Source: Ignavibacteria bacterium
GTDB taxonomy: Bacteria; Bacteroidota; Ignavibacteria; Ignavibacteriales; Melioribacteraceae
Direction of reading: 5' to 3'
Assembly: GCA_003233295.1 (NCBI GenBank)
Contig: QILJ01000367.1
Location: forward strand, 1-5,035
DNA length: 5,035 bases
Numbering within the stretch: position 1 is the stretch's first letter; every line of letters starts with the position of its first letter. This document shows positions 1 to 5,035 of this stretch, piece after piece. A model generated the notes under the pieces. That model did no database searches and was not told the DNA's origin. It saw only the letters and a program-made list of their open reading frames with translations. Position numbers and translations under genes: made by a program.

Positions 1-422
1 GTCACCAGTGAATCAGTTTTTTCAGCATAGCTAACAGCTTTATTTAATGTACTGATGAATTTTTCTTTATCGTTGATCAAGTGATCAGCAGGAAGAATAA
101 TAGTTATTGCGTCATCGTATTTCTCTTCTATTAGGATTGATGCAAGACCGATACAAGCAGCAGTATTTTTACCAAAAGGTTCAACAATTATATTTTCTTC
201 CGGAACATCATTCAACTGTTCAATAATTTTATCTTTCTGAAGTTTATTTGTAACTACATAAATGTTTTCTTTTTTCACTAAAGGGTCCAATCTATCAACC
301 GTGTTCTGGATCATCGACCTATCCGTAAAGAGTGTCAATAGTTGTTTTGGTTCTACTTGTCTGCTTCGAGGCCAAAATCGTGAGCCAACTCCGCCAGCCA
401 TGACTATCGCGACAACTTCCAT
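1..422 (-). CDS. manC: Mannose-1-phosphate guanylyltransferase, N-terminal part (runs off left edge)
   Basis: This enzyme would make GDP-mannose from mannose 1-phosphate and GTP in the cytoplasm, supplying surface polysaccharide or glycoprotein synthesis. Only the first 140 codons lie in the window. Conserved nucleotidyltransferase signatures are visible: the nucleotide-binding loop AGGVGSRFWPRSR (residues 9-21), EPKQ (24-27), EPFGKNTA (81-88) and PADH (111-114), where the Asp is the expected metal ligand. The W in GSRFWP and the EPFGKNTA box favour the mannose-1-phosphate guanylyltransferase branch over glucose-1-phosphate enzymes. The ATG at 422-420 overlaps the stop of the upstream gene by one base (TAATG) and has an AAGGA ribosome site at 433-429, so coupled translation is likely. 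Whether a C-terminal isomerase domain follows cannot be seen. The family call is firm; the exact sugar specificity is less so. Confidence 0.88.
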   Translation of the reverse strand, partial: MEVVAIVMAGGVGSRFWPRSRQVEPKQLLTLFTDRSMIQNTVDRLDPLVKKENIYVVTNKLQKDKIIEQLNDVPEENIIVEPFGKNTAACIGLASILIEEKYDDAITIILPADHLINDKEKFISTLNKAVSYAEKTDSLV

Positions 423-1297
423 TATTTTTCCTTACTTAATGATTCTAAATACTTTCCTAATTTTTCCGCTCTGTTGATATAAGTGGTTATATCCACATCT
501 TTACTTCGCACTATCGCTACAATAACGATAAGACATGCTCTCATCGATTCAACGAATTTTTTATCAACTATGACATCCTTGCTTTGAACTTTCGTAAGAG
601 CGGTGTAAAAAACAGTATGCATCTCAGCTAAGATATTAAACCCAATTTCTTCGGATAACTTTGCATGTTTTTTTATTAAGCTAATGATTTTTTTTATCTC
701 TTCATATGAAACATTATCAGTTTCTAACTCCTTCAACATTTTTTCTAACTTAGAAACAGGCTTCAGGATTTTTTCTTCAAAGTCAGCGAAATCAAATTTA
801 TCATGTTCAACAACTTCTTCTAAAATCAATTCTTCTTTCAGTGTATCAATTTCTTCCGATTCTCTTTCATCGTTATTCGTTTCTTCATATAAATGTGTGG
901 GAATATTTTTTGTGGATTCAATATCACCTAAGTCAATTGCTATTTCTTCCTCGGTTATCACCGGAGCTAGGATTTCTTTCAGCTTCTCCGTAGTAACTAC
1001 ATCTAAAAGGTTGCTTAATTCAACAATTAAGTTATTGCTGTGCTCTTTAAATGTGTCTGTTAATTTTAGAAAATCAACATTACCACCGCTAACAAACTTA
1101 TATGCATCGCTGAGTTTTATCGCAAATTTCGAAAGTTCGGTTTTTGTTTTCATCATAGCGATCTCTTTTTCAATATCTTCACTATTGCCGAGATAATCTT
1201 TTAAGTATGCTACGGTTTCTACCCTATCCGGACTAAGACGAAGATTATTAGAAGCTAATGACAGAGCCTGCAATATGTATTGTTTGAAAAAATTCAT
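422..1297 (-). CDS. Uncharacterised helical protein with a possible degenerate HPt-like C-terminal domain
   Basis: I do not recognise this 291-residue protein by name. It has no signal peptide or clear membrane segment, so it is probably cytoplasmic. Three parts can be seen: a helical N-terminal region (about 1-112), a strongly acidic, probably flexible linker (about 115-168, rich in Glu and Asp), and a helical C-terminal region (about 170-288). The C-terminal part follows the pattern of a CheA P1/HPt bundle: an F-E-E start, a K-L-E-K-M-L-K-E-L-E helix (183-192), then KKHAKLSEEIGF (209-220), then NILAEMHTVF (221-230) and a further hydrophobic helix (248-264). The usual H-x-x-K-G phosphoacceptor box is not intact: His211 is close to the expected place, but no Lys-Gly follows. 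The resemblance is inferred by eye. The gene starts 2 nt after the alr stop and overlaps the guanylyltransferase start, so it is the middle gene of the operon. Confidence 0.85.
   Translation of the reverse strand: MNFFKQYILQALSLASNNLRLSPDRVETVAYLKDYLGNSEDIEKEIAMMKTKTELSKFAIKLSDAYKFVSGGNVDFLKLTDTFKEHSNNLIVELSNLLDVVTTEKLKEILAPVITEEEIAIDLGDIESTKNIPTHLYEETNNDERESEEIDTLKEELILEEVVEHDKFDFADFEEKILKPVSKLEKMLKELETDNVSYEEIKKIISLIKKHAKLSEEIGFNILAEMHTVFYTALTKVQSKDVIVDKKFVESMRACLIVIVAIVRSKDVDITTYINRAEKLGKYLESLSKEK
423..433 (-). promoter_or_regulatory. Ribosome binding site of the manC-like gene
   Basis: On the minus strand AAGGA (433-429) lies 6 nt before the ATG at 422 and sits inside the last codons of the preceding gene. 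Together with the TAATG stop/start overlap it fixes the start of the guanylyltransferase and suggests translational coupling. Confidence 0.6.
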
Positions 1298-1299
1298 TT

Positions 1300-2412
1300 T
1301 CAGTATTTATAAATTCGTGGAATTCTTTTACCTATACCGCATGTAATTTCATAAGGAATTGTATTTAATGTCTTACACCAATCCATTGCGGTTATTTCTT
1401 GATTCTTGGATTTCCCAATTAAAATAATCTTATCTCCAATTTTAATATTATCATCGTTAACATCAAACATAATTCTGTCCATTGTCACAGTTCCCACTTG
1501 ATGATATTTTTTGTCTCTGATTATTCCCGTCATCCTATTTGTAAGTCCGCGTCTTATACCATCGGCATAACCTACAGCAACGGAAACGATTTTAGTTTTT
1601 TTACCTGCAATAAACTTTCGTCCATAACTAACCGAATCTCCTTTTTTAATAATGCTGGCAGTTGAGACTTTAGATACAATTGACATAACCGGTTTCAGTT
1701 TTATCGATTCACTCGTTTCCGTTGACGGATAATATCCATAAAGTGATATCCCGCTTCTTACCATATCTAAGTAAGATCCCGGAATATCCAAGATCGCACC
1801 GCTGTTTGCGGCATGAGCTGATCCGTAGTTAATGTTTAATTCTTTTAGTTCGTTTAGAATATCCAAAAATCTATTCAATTGCAATTCTGCAAAAGTTTTA
1901 TCTTTTTCGTCAGAAGTCGCGAAGTGAGTATATACACCATCAATAACAACATTTCTAATATTAGCCAATCTCGAAATAAGTTCAACTGCTTGTGTAAATT
2001 TGATCCCGACTCTTCCCATTCCCGTATCGATATTAATATGAACAGGAAACTTTTTTGCTGATCCATGTTTTTCAATAAATTTTAACTGATCAAAATCTGT
2101 GATGGTCGGAATTACCTTATACCTTATATACTCATCCAGTTCTGCTTTTGTTAATGGAGCAAAGCAAAGAATCGGCTGTTTGGTGATGCGCGCTTTCCTC
2201 AACTCTATTGCCTCTTCCAAAAGTGCAACAGCATAGTAAGCTGGTTTTTTATCGCCAAGTGTTTCAAATGCTTTTACACATTCAATCATTCCATGACCGT
2301 AAGCATCAGCTTTTACTACAGCCATTACTTTCGATTTACCCACTTTTCTTTTAATACCTATATAGTTAAATAACAGGTTTCTGATATCTATTTCGGCAAA
2401 AGTGGAACGCAT
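1300..2412 (-). CDS. alr: Alanine racemase (PLP-dependent)
   Basis: It interconverts L- and D-alanine in the cytoplasm, supplying D-Ala for peptidoglycan cross-links. At 370 residues it is the normal family length. The N-terminal PLP barrel carries the cofactor lysine Lys34 in AVVKADAYGHG (31-41). Further family motifs are NIDTGMGRVG (127-136, with carboxylate-binding Arg134), THFATSDE (162-169), HAANSG (200-205) and RSGISLYG (219-226), where Arg219 contacts the pyridine ring in known enzymes. The C-terminal domain supplies the second catalytic base, Tyr263 in VSYGRKF (261-267), plus VGYADG (280-285), TMDRIMFDV (310-318) and YEITCGIGKRIPRIY (354-368). All key residues are present, so the enzyme should be active. 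It is the first gene of the leftward operon. No clear ribosome site precedes the ATG at 2412, as is common in Bacteroidota. I see no MurF fusion and no sign of transfer. Confidence 0.97.
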   Translation of the reverse strand: MRSTFAEIDIRNLLFNYIGIKRKVGKSKVMAVVKADAYGHGMIECVKAFETLGDKKPAYYAVALLEEAIELRKARITKQPILCFAPLTKAELDEYIRYKVIPTITDFDQLKFIEKHGSAKKFPVHINIDTGMGRVGIKFTQAVELISRLANIRNVVIDGVYTHFATSDEKDKTFAELQLNRFLDILNELKELNINYGSAHAANSGAILDIPGSYLDMVRSGISLYGYYPSTETSESIKLKPVMSIVSKVSTASIIKKGDSVSYGRKFIAGKKTKIVSVAVGYADGIRRGLTNRMTGIIRDKKYHQVGTVTMDRIMFDVNDDNIKIGDKIILIGKSKNQEITAMDWCKTLNTIPYEITCGIGKRIPRIYKY

Positions 2413-2587
2413 ATTATTTAAAATTATTCTTAGTAAAATGATTTAAAAAATAAGCAATAATATTATAATTTTTCAAAATAACTATCTTATTTTACCCAAA
2501 ATGAATAAAAGACGTTCTGCAAAATAAGACTATTTAAAATGGTGGAAATTTATTAATTTTGAACATGTCAAATTCCCCTAAAAAGAA

Positions 2588-2787
2588 ATGCAAACCAAAA
2601 CCACAAGATTTCAATATCTCCTCGAACCTTCAGAGCCATGACCGGCTTAAGTAAAGAAAATTTTAATGAGTTATATAAAGAACTACCCCCTCTAAATGAA
2701 AAGTCAGAATTAAAAAGACTAAATAATTCAAAACGACAAGAGGGGATGCTCTTTTTTATACTTTTTCTTCCTCTTTGTTTTTTCTAA
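2588..2787 (+). pseudogene. Frameshifted remnant resembling the N-terminus of a DDE (IS5-like) transposase
   Basis: Two overlapping frames read like pieces of one broken protein. Frame one (2588-2641) gives MQTKTTRFQYLLEPSEP and then stops. Frame two starts in the ATGA overlap at 2638 and runs to the TAA at 2785-2787. It begins MTGLSKENFNELYKEL (1-16), continues through a basic stretch LKRLNNSKRQEG (25-36), and ends with MLFFILFLPLCFF (37-49). The order R-F-x-x-L, then L-T-G-L-S-x-E-x-F, then a basic segment, then L-F-F-I-L-F matches, from memory, the helix-turn-helix N-terminus of IS5-like DDE transposases. Those normally continue for about 200 further residues with the catalytic Asp/Asp/Glu, all of which is missing here. 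At least one small frameshifting deletion and a large C-terminal deletion are implied. No terminal inverted repeats or target duplication were found. Alternative: a chance reading frame. Confidence 0.45.
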
Positions 2788-2810
2788 AAAAAAGTTTTTC
2801 TCTCTTTTAA
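2749..2810 (+). other. Pyrimidine-rich tract with embedded A-run
   Basis: The plus strand is almost pure C/T from 2749 to 2785, is then broken by a run of eight A and one G (2786-2794), and returns to C/T until about 2810. It lies immediately upstream of the promoter at 2821. Such tracts can be intrinsically curved or exclude bound proteins, and the 3' end of the transposase-like remnant lies within it. No function is shown. Confidence 0.5.
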
Positions 2811-2820
2811 ACATAACTTC

Positions 2821-2851
2821 TTTGTATCTTAAAAATAAATTATTAGCTTTG
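2821..2851 (+). promoter_or_regulatory. Bacteroidota-type housekeeping promoter of the oxidoreductase operon
   Basis: TTTG at 2821-2824 (the -33 element) is followed after exactly 19 nt by TAGCTTTG at 2844-2851 (the -7 element), matching the TTTG/N19-21/TAnnTTTG consensus of Bacteroidota primary sigma promoters at every fixed base. Transcription would begin near 2857-2860, giving a leader of about 155 nt before the ATG at 3015. This site also supports the assignment of the host to that phylum group. Confidence 0.65.
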
Positions 2852-2871
2852 GAACAACTTTATTATACACG

Positions 2872-2895
2872 GTTTCGCAAACAACCTTGTGAAAC
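2872..2895 (+). promoter_or_regulatory. Inverted repeat (8-8-8) just after the expected transcription start: hairpin or operator
   Basis: GTTTCGCA (2872-2879), an 8-nt loop (2880-2887) and TGTGAAAC (2888-2895) form an eight-pair stem with one G-U wobble. The position, roughly 12-15 nt downstream of the predicted start site, suits either a repressor operator or a 5' leader hairpin. A competing small hairpin, GTTT-CGC-AAAC (2872-2882), uses the left arm, so two structures exclude each other. No regulator gene lies in the window to match it with. Confidence 0.45.
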
Positions 2896-2916
2896 TTGAC
2901 ACCTATAGAATAACTA

Positions 2917-2937
2917 AGGAAGACTATCATGAATTAA
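2917..2937 (+). other. Ribosome site followed by a two-codon reading frame (ATG AAT TAA)
   Basis: AGGA at 2917-2920 lies 8 nt before an ATG at 2929-2931 that is followed at once by AAT and the stop TAA (2935-2937). The spacing is as good as that of the real gene downstream. It could be a leader minigene affecting translation, the scar of a deleted gene, or chance. It lies in the predicted 5' leader of the oxidoreductase operon. Confidence 0.3.
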
Positions 2938-3000
2938 CTATTTTGTCCTAAACCTTTTGAAAATATACAATAACAGAATATAAGATCACTTGAATTATTA

Positions 3001-3015
3001 ATGGAGTATCCATAA
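3001..3015 (+). promoter_or_regulatory. Ribosome binding site of the oxidoreductase gene, inside a four-codon frame
   Basis: GGAG at 3003-3006 lies 8 nt before the ATG at 3015 and decides that start. The same bases belong to a four-codon frame, ATG GAG TAT CCA TAA (3001-3015), whose stop overlaps the gene's start by one base (TAATG). The short frame has no ribosome site of its own that I can see, so it is probably incidental. Confidence 0.6.
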
Positions 3016-4400
3016 TGAAAAAACTTACTCGCAGAAATTTTTTAAAGAGCAGTGCCTTTGCTACTGCTGGTATTTTCTCAATCCCAACAATATTGCCAGC
3101 TAATTTTCTCAAAAACGGATCGCCAAATGACAAGATAAACATTGGTGTTATTGGCTGCGGTAGAATTGCACGCGGTCACGATATACCGGAAACGATCAAA
3201 TACAATAGTGCTAGAATTGTGGCTGTTTGTGATGTTGATTCCAAACGGATGAAAGAAGGCAAAGAATTCGTCGAAGGATTATACCTCAAGAAAACAGGGA
3301 AGAAAGATTTTGTAGATATAAAGATGTACGGAGATTTCCGAGACCTGATTGCTGATAAAGATATAGATGCAGTAATTGTAAGCACTCCGGATTTTTGGCA
3401 TGCGCTTCCGGCAATTGCCGCTGCTAGAGCTGGTAAAGATATTTATCTTCAAAAACCGTTATCCCTTACAATCCAAGAGGGACGTGCTTTAAGTGACACC
3501 ATTCATAGAACAGGAAGAATTCTTCAGGTTGGAAGTCAGCAGCGGTCACTTAATCCATGGCCACAATTTCATCGGGCGTGTGAACTTGTACGGAACGGCC
3601 GCATTGGTGAGATCAAAACAATCCAGATTGGTTTACCGGGTGATCCTTCGGGGAATGAAGAACCAGAAATGCCAATTCCAGAAAATTTAAATTATAATAT
3701 GTGGCTTGGTTCAACACCCAGTGTCTATTACACTGAAAAGCGAGTTCATCCCCAAAGTGGTTATTCACGTCCTGGATGGTTACGGATTGAACAGTTCGGC
3801 TCTGGAATGATAACCGGTTGGGGAGCACATCATATTGATACTGCTCATTGGGGAATGGGAACGGAATATACAGGACCGATTGAAATTGTAGGAGAAGCCG
3901 TATTTCCTAAAAGCGGTTTGTGGAATGTACATGGTGATTTTAAAATCAAATCAAAGTATGCAAATGGTGTTGAAATGTTTATTAGCGGTGACAATCCAAA
4001 TGGTGTTAGGTTCGAAGGAACGGAAGGATGGATATTTGTATCACGCGGAGCTGTTAAAGTTACTTCATCCGATCCCGGGACTGCTGATAAATCTTTGAAA
4101 GCATTAGATGCCAGTGATCAGAAAATATTGGATTCAGTTATTAGTCCCAACGAAATCCATTTGTATGAAAGTAAAGAGCAGCACGGAAATTGGCTGGAAA
4201 GTATTCGCAGCCGTAAACAGCCGGTAGCGCCTGCAGAAATAGGACACCGTTCATGCTCAGCGTGTCTTATCAGTCATATCAGTATGAAGCTGCCAAGAAA
4301 ACTTTATTGGGATCCAGCAAAGGAGAGGTTTAAAAATGATGACGAAGCAAACTCCATGTTGTCAAGACCAATGAGATTACCATGGAGAGATCTTTTGTAA
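3015..4400 (+). CDS. Tat-exported Gfo/Idh/MocA family oxidoreductase
   Basis: A 461-residue NAD(P)-dependent dehydrogenase of the glucose-fructose oxidoreductase/inositol dehydrogenase family, probably acting on a sugar or sugar derivative outside the cytoplasm. The N-terminus is a twin-arginine signal: TRRNFLKSS (5-13), then a hydrophobic stretch to about residue 32. The Rossmann domain starts at INIGVIGCGRIARGH (41-55, dinucleotide loop G44, G47, G49), with AVCDVDS (70-76) ending the second strand. The catalytic-lysine motif reads LQKPLS (145-150), with Gln where Glu is usual. GWGAHHIDTAHWG (268-280) is the expected active-site helix with His and Asp. The end (about 390-461: GNWLESIRSRKQP, EIGHRS, YWDPAKERF, SRPMRLPW) is typical of the bacterial-type C-terminal region of this family in Bacteroidota and Planctomycetes. 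Length is normal and the frame intact. It is the first gene of the rightward operon, with the lipoprotein gene 17 nt downstream. The substrate cannot be read from sequence. Confidence 0.93.
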   Translation: MKKLTRRNFLKSSAFATAGIFSIPTILPANFLKNGSPNDKINIGVIGCGRIARGHDIPETIKYNSARIVAVCDVDSKRMKEGKEFVEGLYLKKTGKKDFVDIKMYGDFRDLIADKDIDAVIVSTPDFWHALPAIAAARAGKDIYLQKPLSLTIQEGRALSDTIHRTGRILQVGSQQRSLNPWPQFHRACELVRNGRIGEIKTIQIGLPGDPSGNEEPEMPIPENLNYNMWLGSTPSVYYTEKRVHPQSGYSRPGWLRIEQFGSGMITGWGAHHIDTAHWGMGTEYTGPIEIVGEAVFPKSGLWNVHGDFKIKSKYANGVEMFISGDNPNGVRFEGTEGWIFVSRGAVKVTSSDPGTADKSLKALDASDQKILDSVISPNEIHLYESKEQHGNWLESIRSRKQPVAPAEIGHRSCSACLISHISMKLPRKLYWDPAKERFKNDDEANSMLSRPMRLPWRDLL

Positions 4401-4417
4401 ATAAAACCGGTAGATAG

Positions 4418-5035
4418 ATGATTAACAAAATTATATTTTTGATAATTACGATTGGAGTATTTTCATCATGCTCAGATAATCATGAAGAAATTGTTTTATC
4501 TAACATTGTTAGAAATCTTGATTCACCCATTGAGATTGCTCCTGGTATAATATCATTAGATAGTGATCTATTGAAAGCGCAGTTGGTGGATAACCCAAAT
4601 ATTGAATTTGTTCTGCAGAAAAGTCCCTCGATTTTTTACTCTGGTGATAGTACTTTACAAAATTCATATTCAACAGTTATCGGTATATCTGTTATTGAAG
4701 GGAAGTATAAAATAATTCCATATACTCAAAAACCGGTATTCTCATTAGACAATAATGAGAATGGTCGACTGACAATTATGGAAAATAATAATCCAGTATT
4801 AAGCTATAATTTTGGAATGCAGCTTCGTGAAAATGTTCCTAAAAGATATCGAAGGTCTACATATATCCACCCGATTTATGATTTGAAGGGAAATATTTTA
4901 ACCGATGATTTTCCAAAAGATCATTTCCATCACCGAGGACTTTCCTGGATGTGGCCGAAAGTATTTATCGATAGTGTGAGATATGATCTTTGGCATATAT
5001 ACGGTATGAAAGGTGAACTTGAGGGAATACATCAA
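4418..5035 (+). CDS. PmoA/DUF6807-family lipoprotein, N-terminal part (runs off right edge)
   Basis: The first 206 codons are present with no stop. A lipoprotein signal is clear: INKIIFLIITIGVF (2-15), then the lipobox F-S-S-C with Cys18 as the lipidation site, followed by SDNHEE. The mature protein would therefore be membrane-anchored, facing the periplasm or outside. The later part matches the pattern I associate with DUF6807 (named PmoA after a disputed methane-oxygenase annotation): RSTYIHPIYDLKGNILTDDF (146-165), DHFHHRGLSWMW (168-179), then a W-H pair (192-193). The clustered histidines suggest a metal or substrate site, which is inference. About 60 residues between the signal and this region look like extra beta-rich sequence (PSIFYSGDSTL, about 70-80). 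The gene starts 17 nt after the oxidoreductase stop, without a strong ribosome site, so the two are probably co-transcribed. DUF6807 proteins commonly sit beside Gfo/Idh/MocA enzymes in carbohydrate loci. It is not a particulate methane monooxygenase subunit. Confidence 0.8.
   Translation, partial: MINKIIFLIITIGVFSSCSDNHEEIVLSNIVRNLDSPIEIAPGIISLDSDLLKAQLVDNPNIEFVLQKSPSIFYSGDSTLQNSYSTVIGISVIEGKYKIIPYTQKPVFSLDNNENGRLTIMENNNPVLSYNFGMQLRENVPKRYRRSTYIHPIYDLKGNILTDDFPKDHFHHRGLSWMWPKVFIDSVRYDLWHIYGMKGELEGIHQ

Larger units (their letters stand above)
2413..3014. other. Divergent intergenic region without an intact gene
   Basis: About 600 nt separate the leftward alr operon from the rightward oxidoreductase operon. 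Reading left to right, it holds an AT-rich stretch next to alr that should contain the alr promoter (no convincing match found), a frameshifted transposase-like remnant (2588-2787), a pyrimidine and A-tract stretch (2749-2810), a strong Bacteroidota-type promoter (2821-2851), a hairpin or operator-like inverted repeat (2872-2895), and a leader with two tiny reading frames before 3015. No tRNA or other structured RNA was recognised. Confidence 0.8.

Noticed and set aside
684..1196. 170-codon open frame on the plus strand opposite the orphan gene
   Set aside because: Its product is a Ser/Phe/Ile-rich string, as expected from the antisense of a Glu/Lys-rich gene. The minus-strand frame has clean operon junctions and a sensible helical product.
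2462..2481. Possible alr promoter: TATAAT on the minus strand (2467-2462) and a TTATTTTG near-match to TAnnTTTG (2481-2474)
   Set aside because: The TATAAT has no -35-like element at proper distance. The near-match has one wrong base, and the nearest upstream TTTG (2500-2497) is only 15 nt away instead of 19-21. In such AT-rich DNA these matches are weak.
2554..2561. TAATTTTG, an exact TAnnTTTG match on the plus strand before the transposase-like remnant
   Set aside because: There is no TTTG or TTG 19-21 nt upstream, so it is only a half site. It could be an old promoter of the inserted element but is not supported.
2948..3142. 64-codon minus-strand frame crossing the start of the oxidoreductase
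   Set aside because: It lies over the ribosome site and Tat signal coding of a clear gene, has no family resemblance, and is best explained as a shadow.
4418..5035. Reading the PmoA label as a particulate methane monooxygenase subunit
   Set aside because: The protein is a lipoprotein with a soluble beta-rich sequence and a DHFHHRG cluster, not a multi-span membrane subunit. The name of this family is misleading.
1..5035. CRISPR array, tRNA, rRNA, attachment site or complete insertion sequence
   Set aside because: No regularly spaced direct repeats, cloverleaf, conserved rRNA segments or paired terminal inverted repeats were seen on either strand.

Overview
The window is AT-rich and looks like a chromosomal segment of a Bacteroidota/Chlorobiota-group bacterium, with Ignavibacteria-like lineages the best guess. 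Three things point that way: a textbook Bacteroidota-type promoter (TTTG, 19 nt, TAnnTTTG) at 2821-2851, the mannose-1-phosphate guanylyltransferase type, and the pairing of a Tat-exported Gfo/Idh/MocA oxidoreductase with a DUF6807-type lipoprotein. The lineage is inferred from these features, not from any marker gene.

Left half (1-2412, minus strand): three tightly packed genes run leftward off the window edge. In transcription order they are alanine racemase (alr, 2412-1300), an unrecognised 291-residue helical protein (1297-422), and the N-terminal part of a mannose-1-phosphate guanylyltransferase (manC-like, from 422 off the left edge). The gaps are 2 nt and a 1-nt TAATG overlap, so this is almost certainly one operon. 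The two recognised enzymes make precursors for the envelope: D-alanine for peptidoglycan and GDP-mannose for surface glycans. The middle protein's C-terminal half reads like a degenerate histidine-phosphotransfer (HPt / CheA P1) four-helix bundle, and it is the least explained gene here.

Centre (2413-3014): about 600 nt of divergent intergenic DNA with no intact gene. It holds a frameshifted remnant that resembles a DDE transposase N-terminus (2588-2787), a pyrimidine/A-tract stretch, the promoter, an 8+8 nt hairpin or operator-like inverted repeat (2872-2895) just after the expected transcription start, and two very short reading frames in the leader of the rightward operon.

Right half (3015-5035, plus strand): a complete Tat-signal Gfo/Idh/MocA family oxidoreductase (3015-4400) is followed 17 nt later by a lipoprotein of the PmoA/DUF6807 type (4418, running off the right edge). 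Both carry export signals, so they probably act outside the cytoplasm on a carbohydrate. The sequence does not reveal the substrate. No RNA gene, CRISPR array or intact mobile element was seen.
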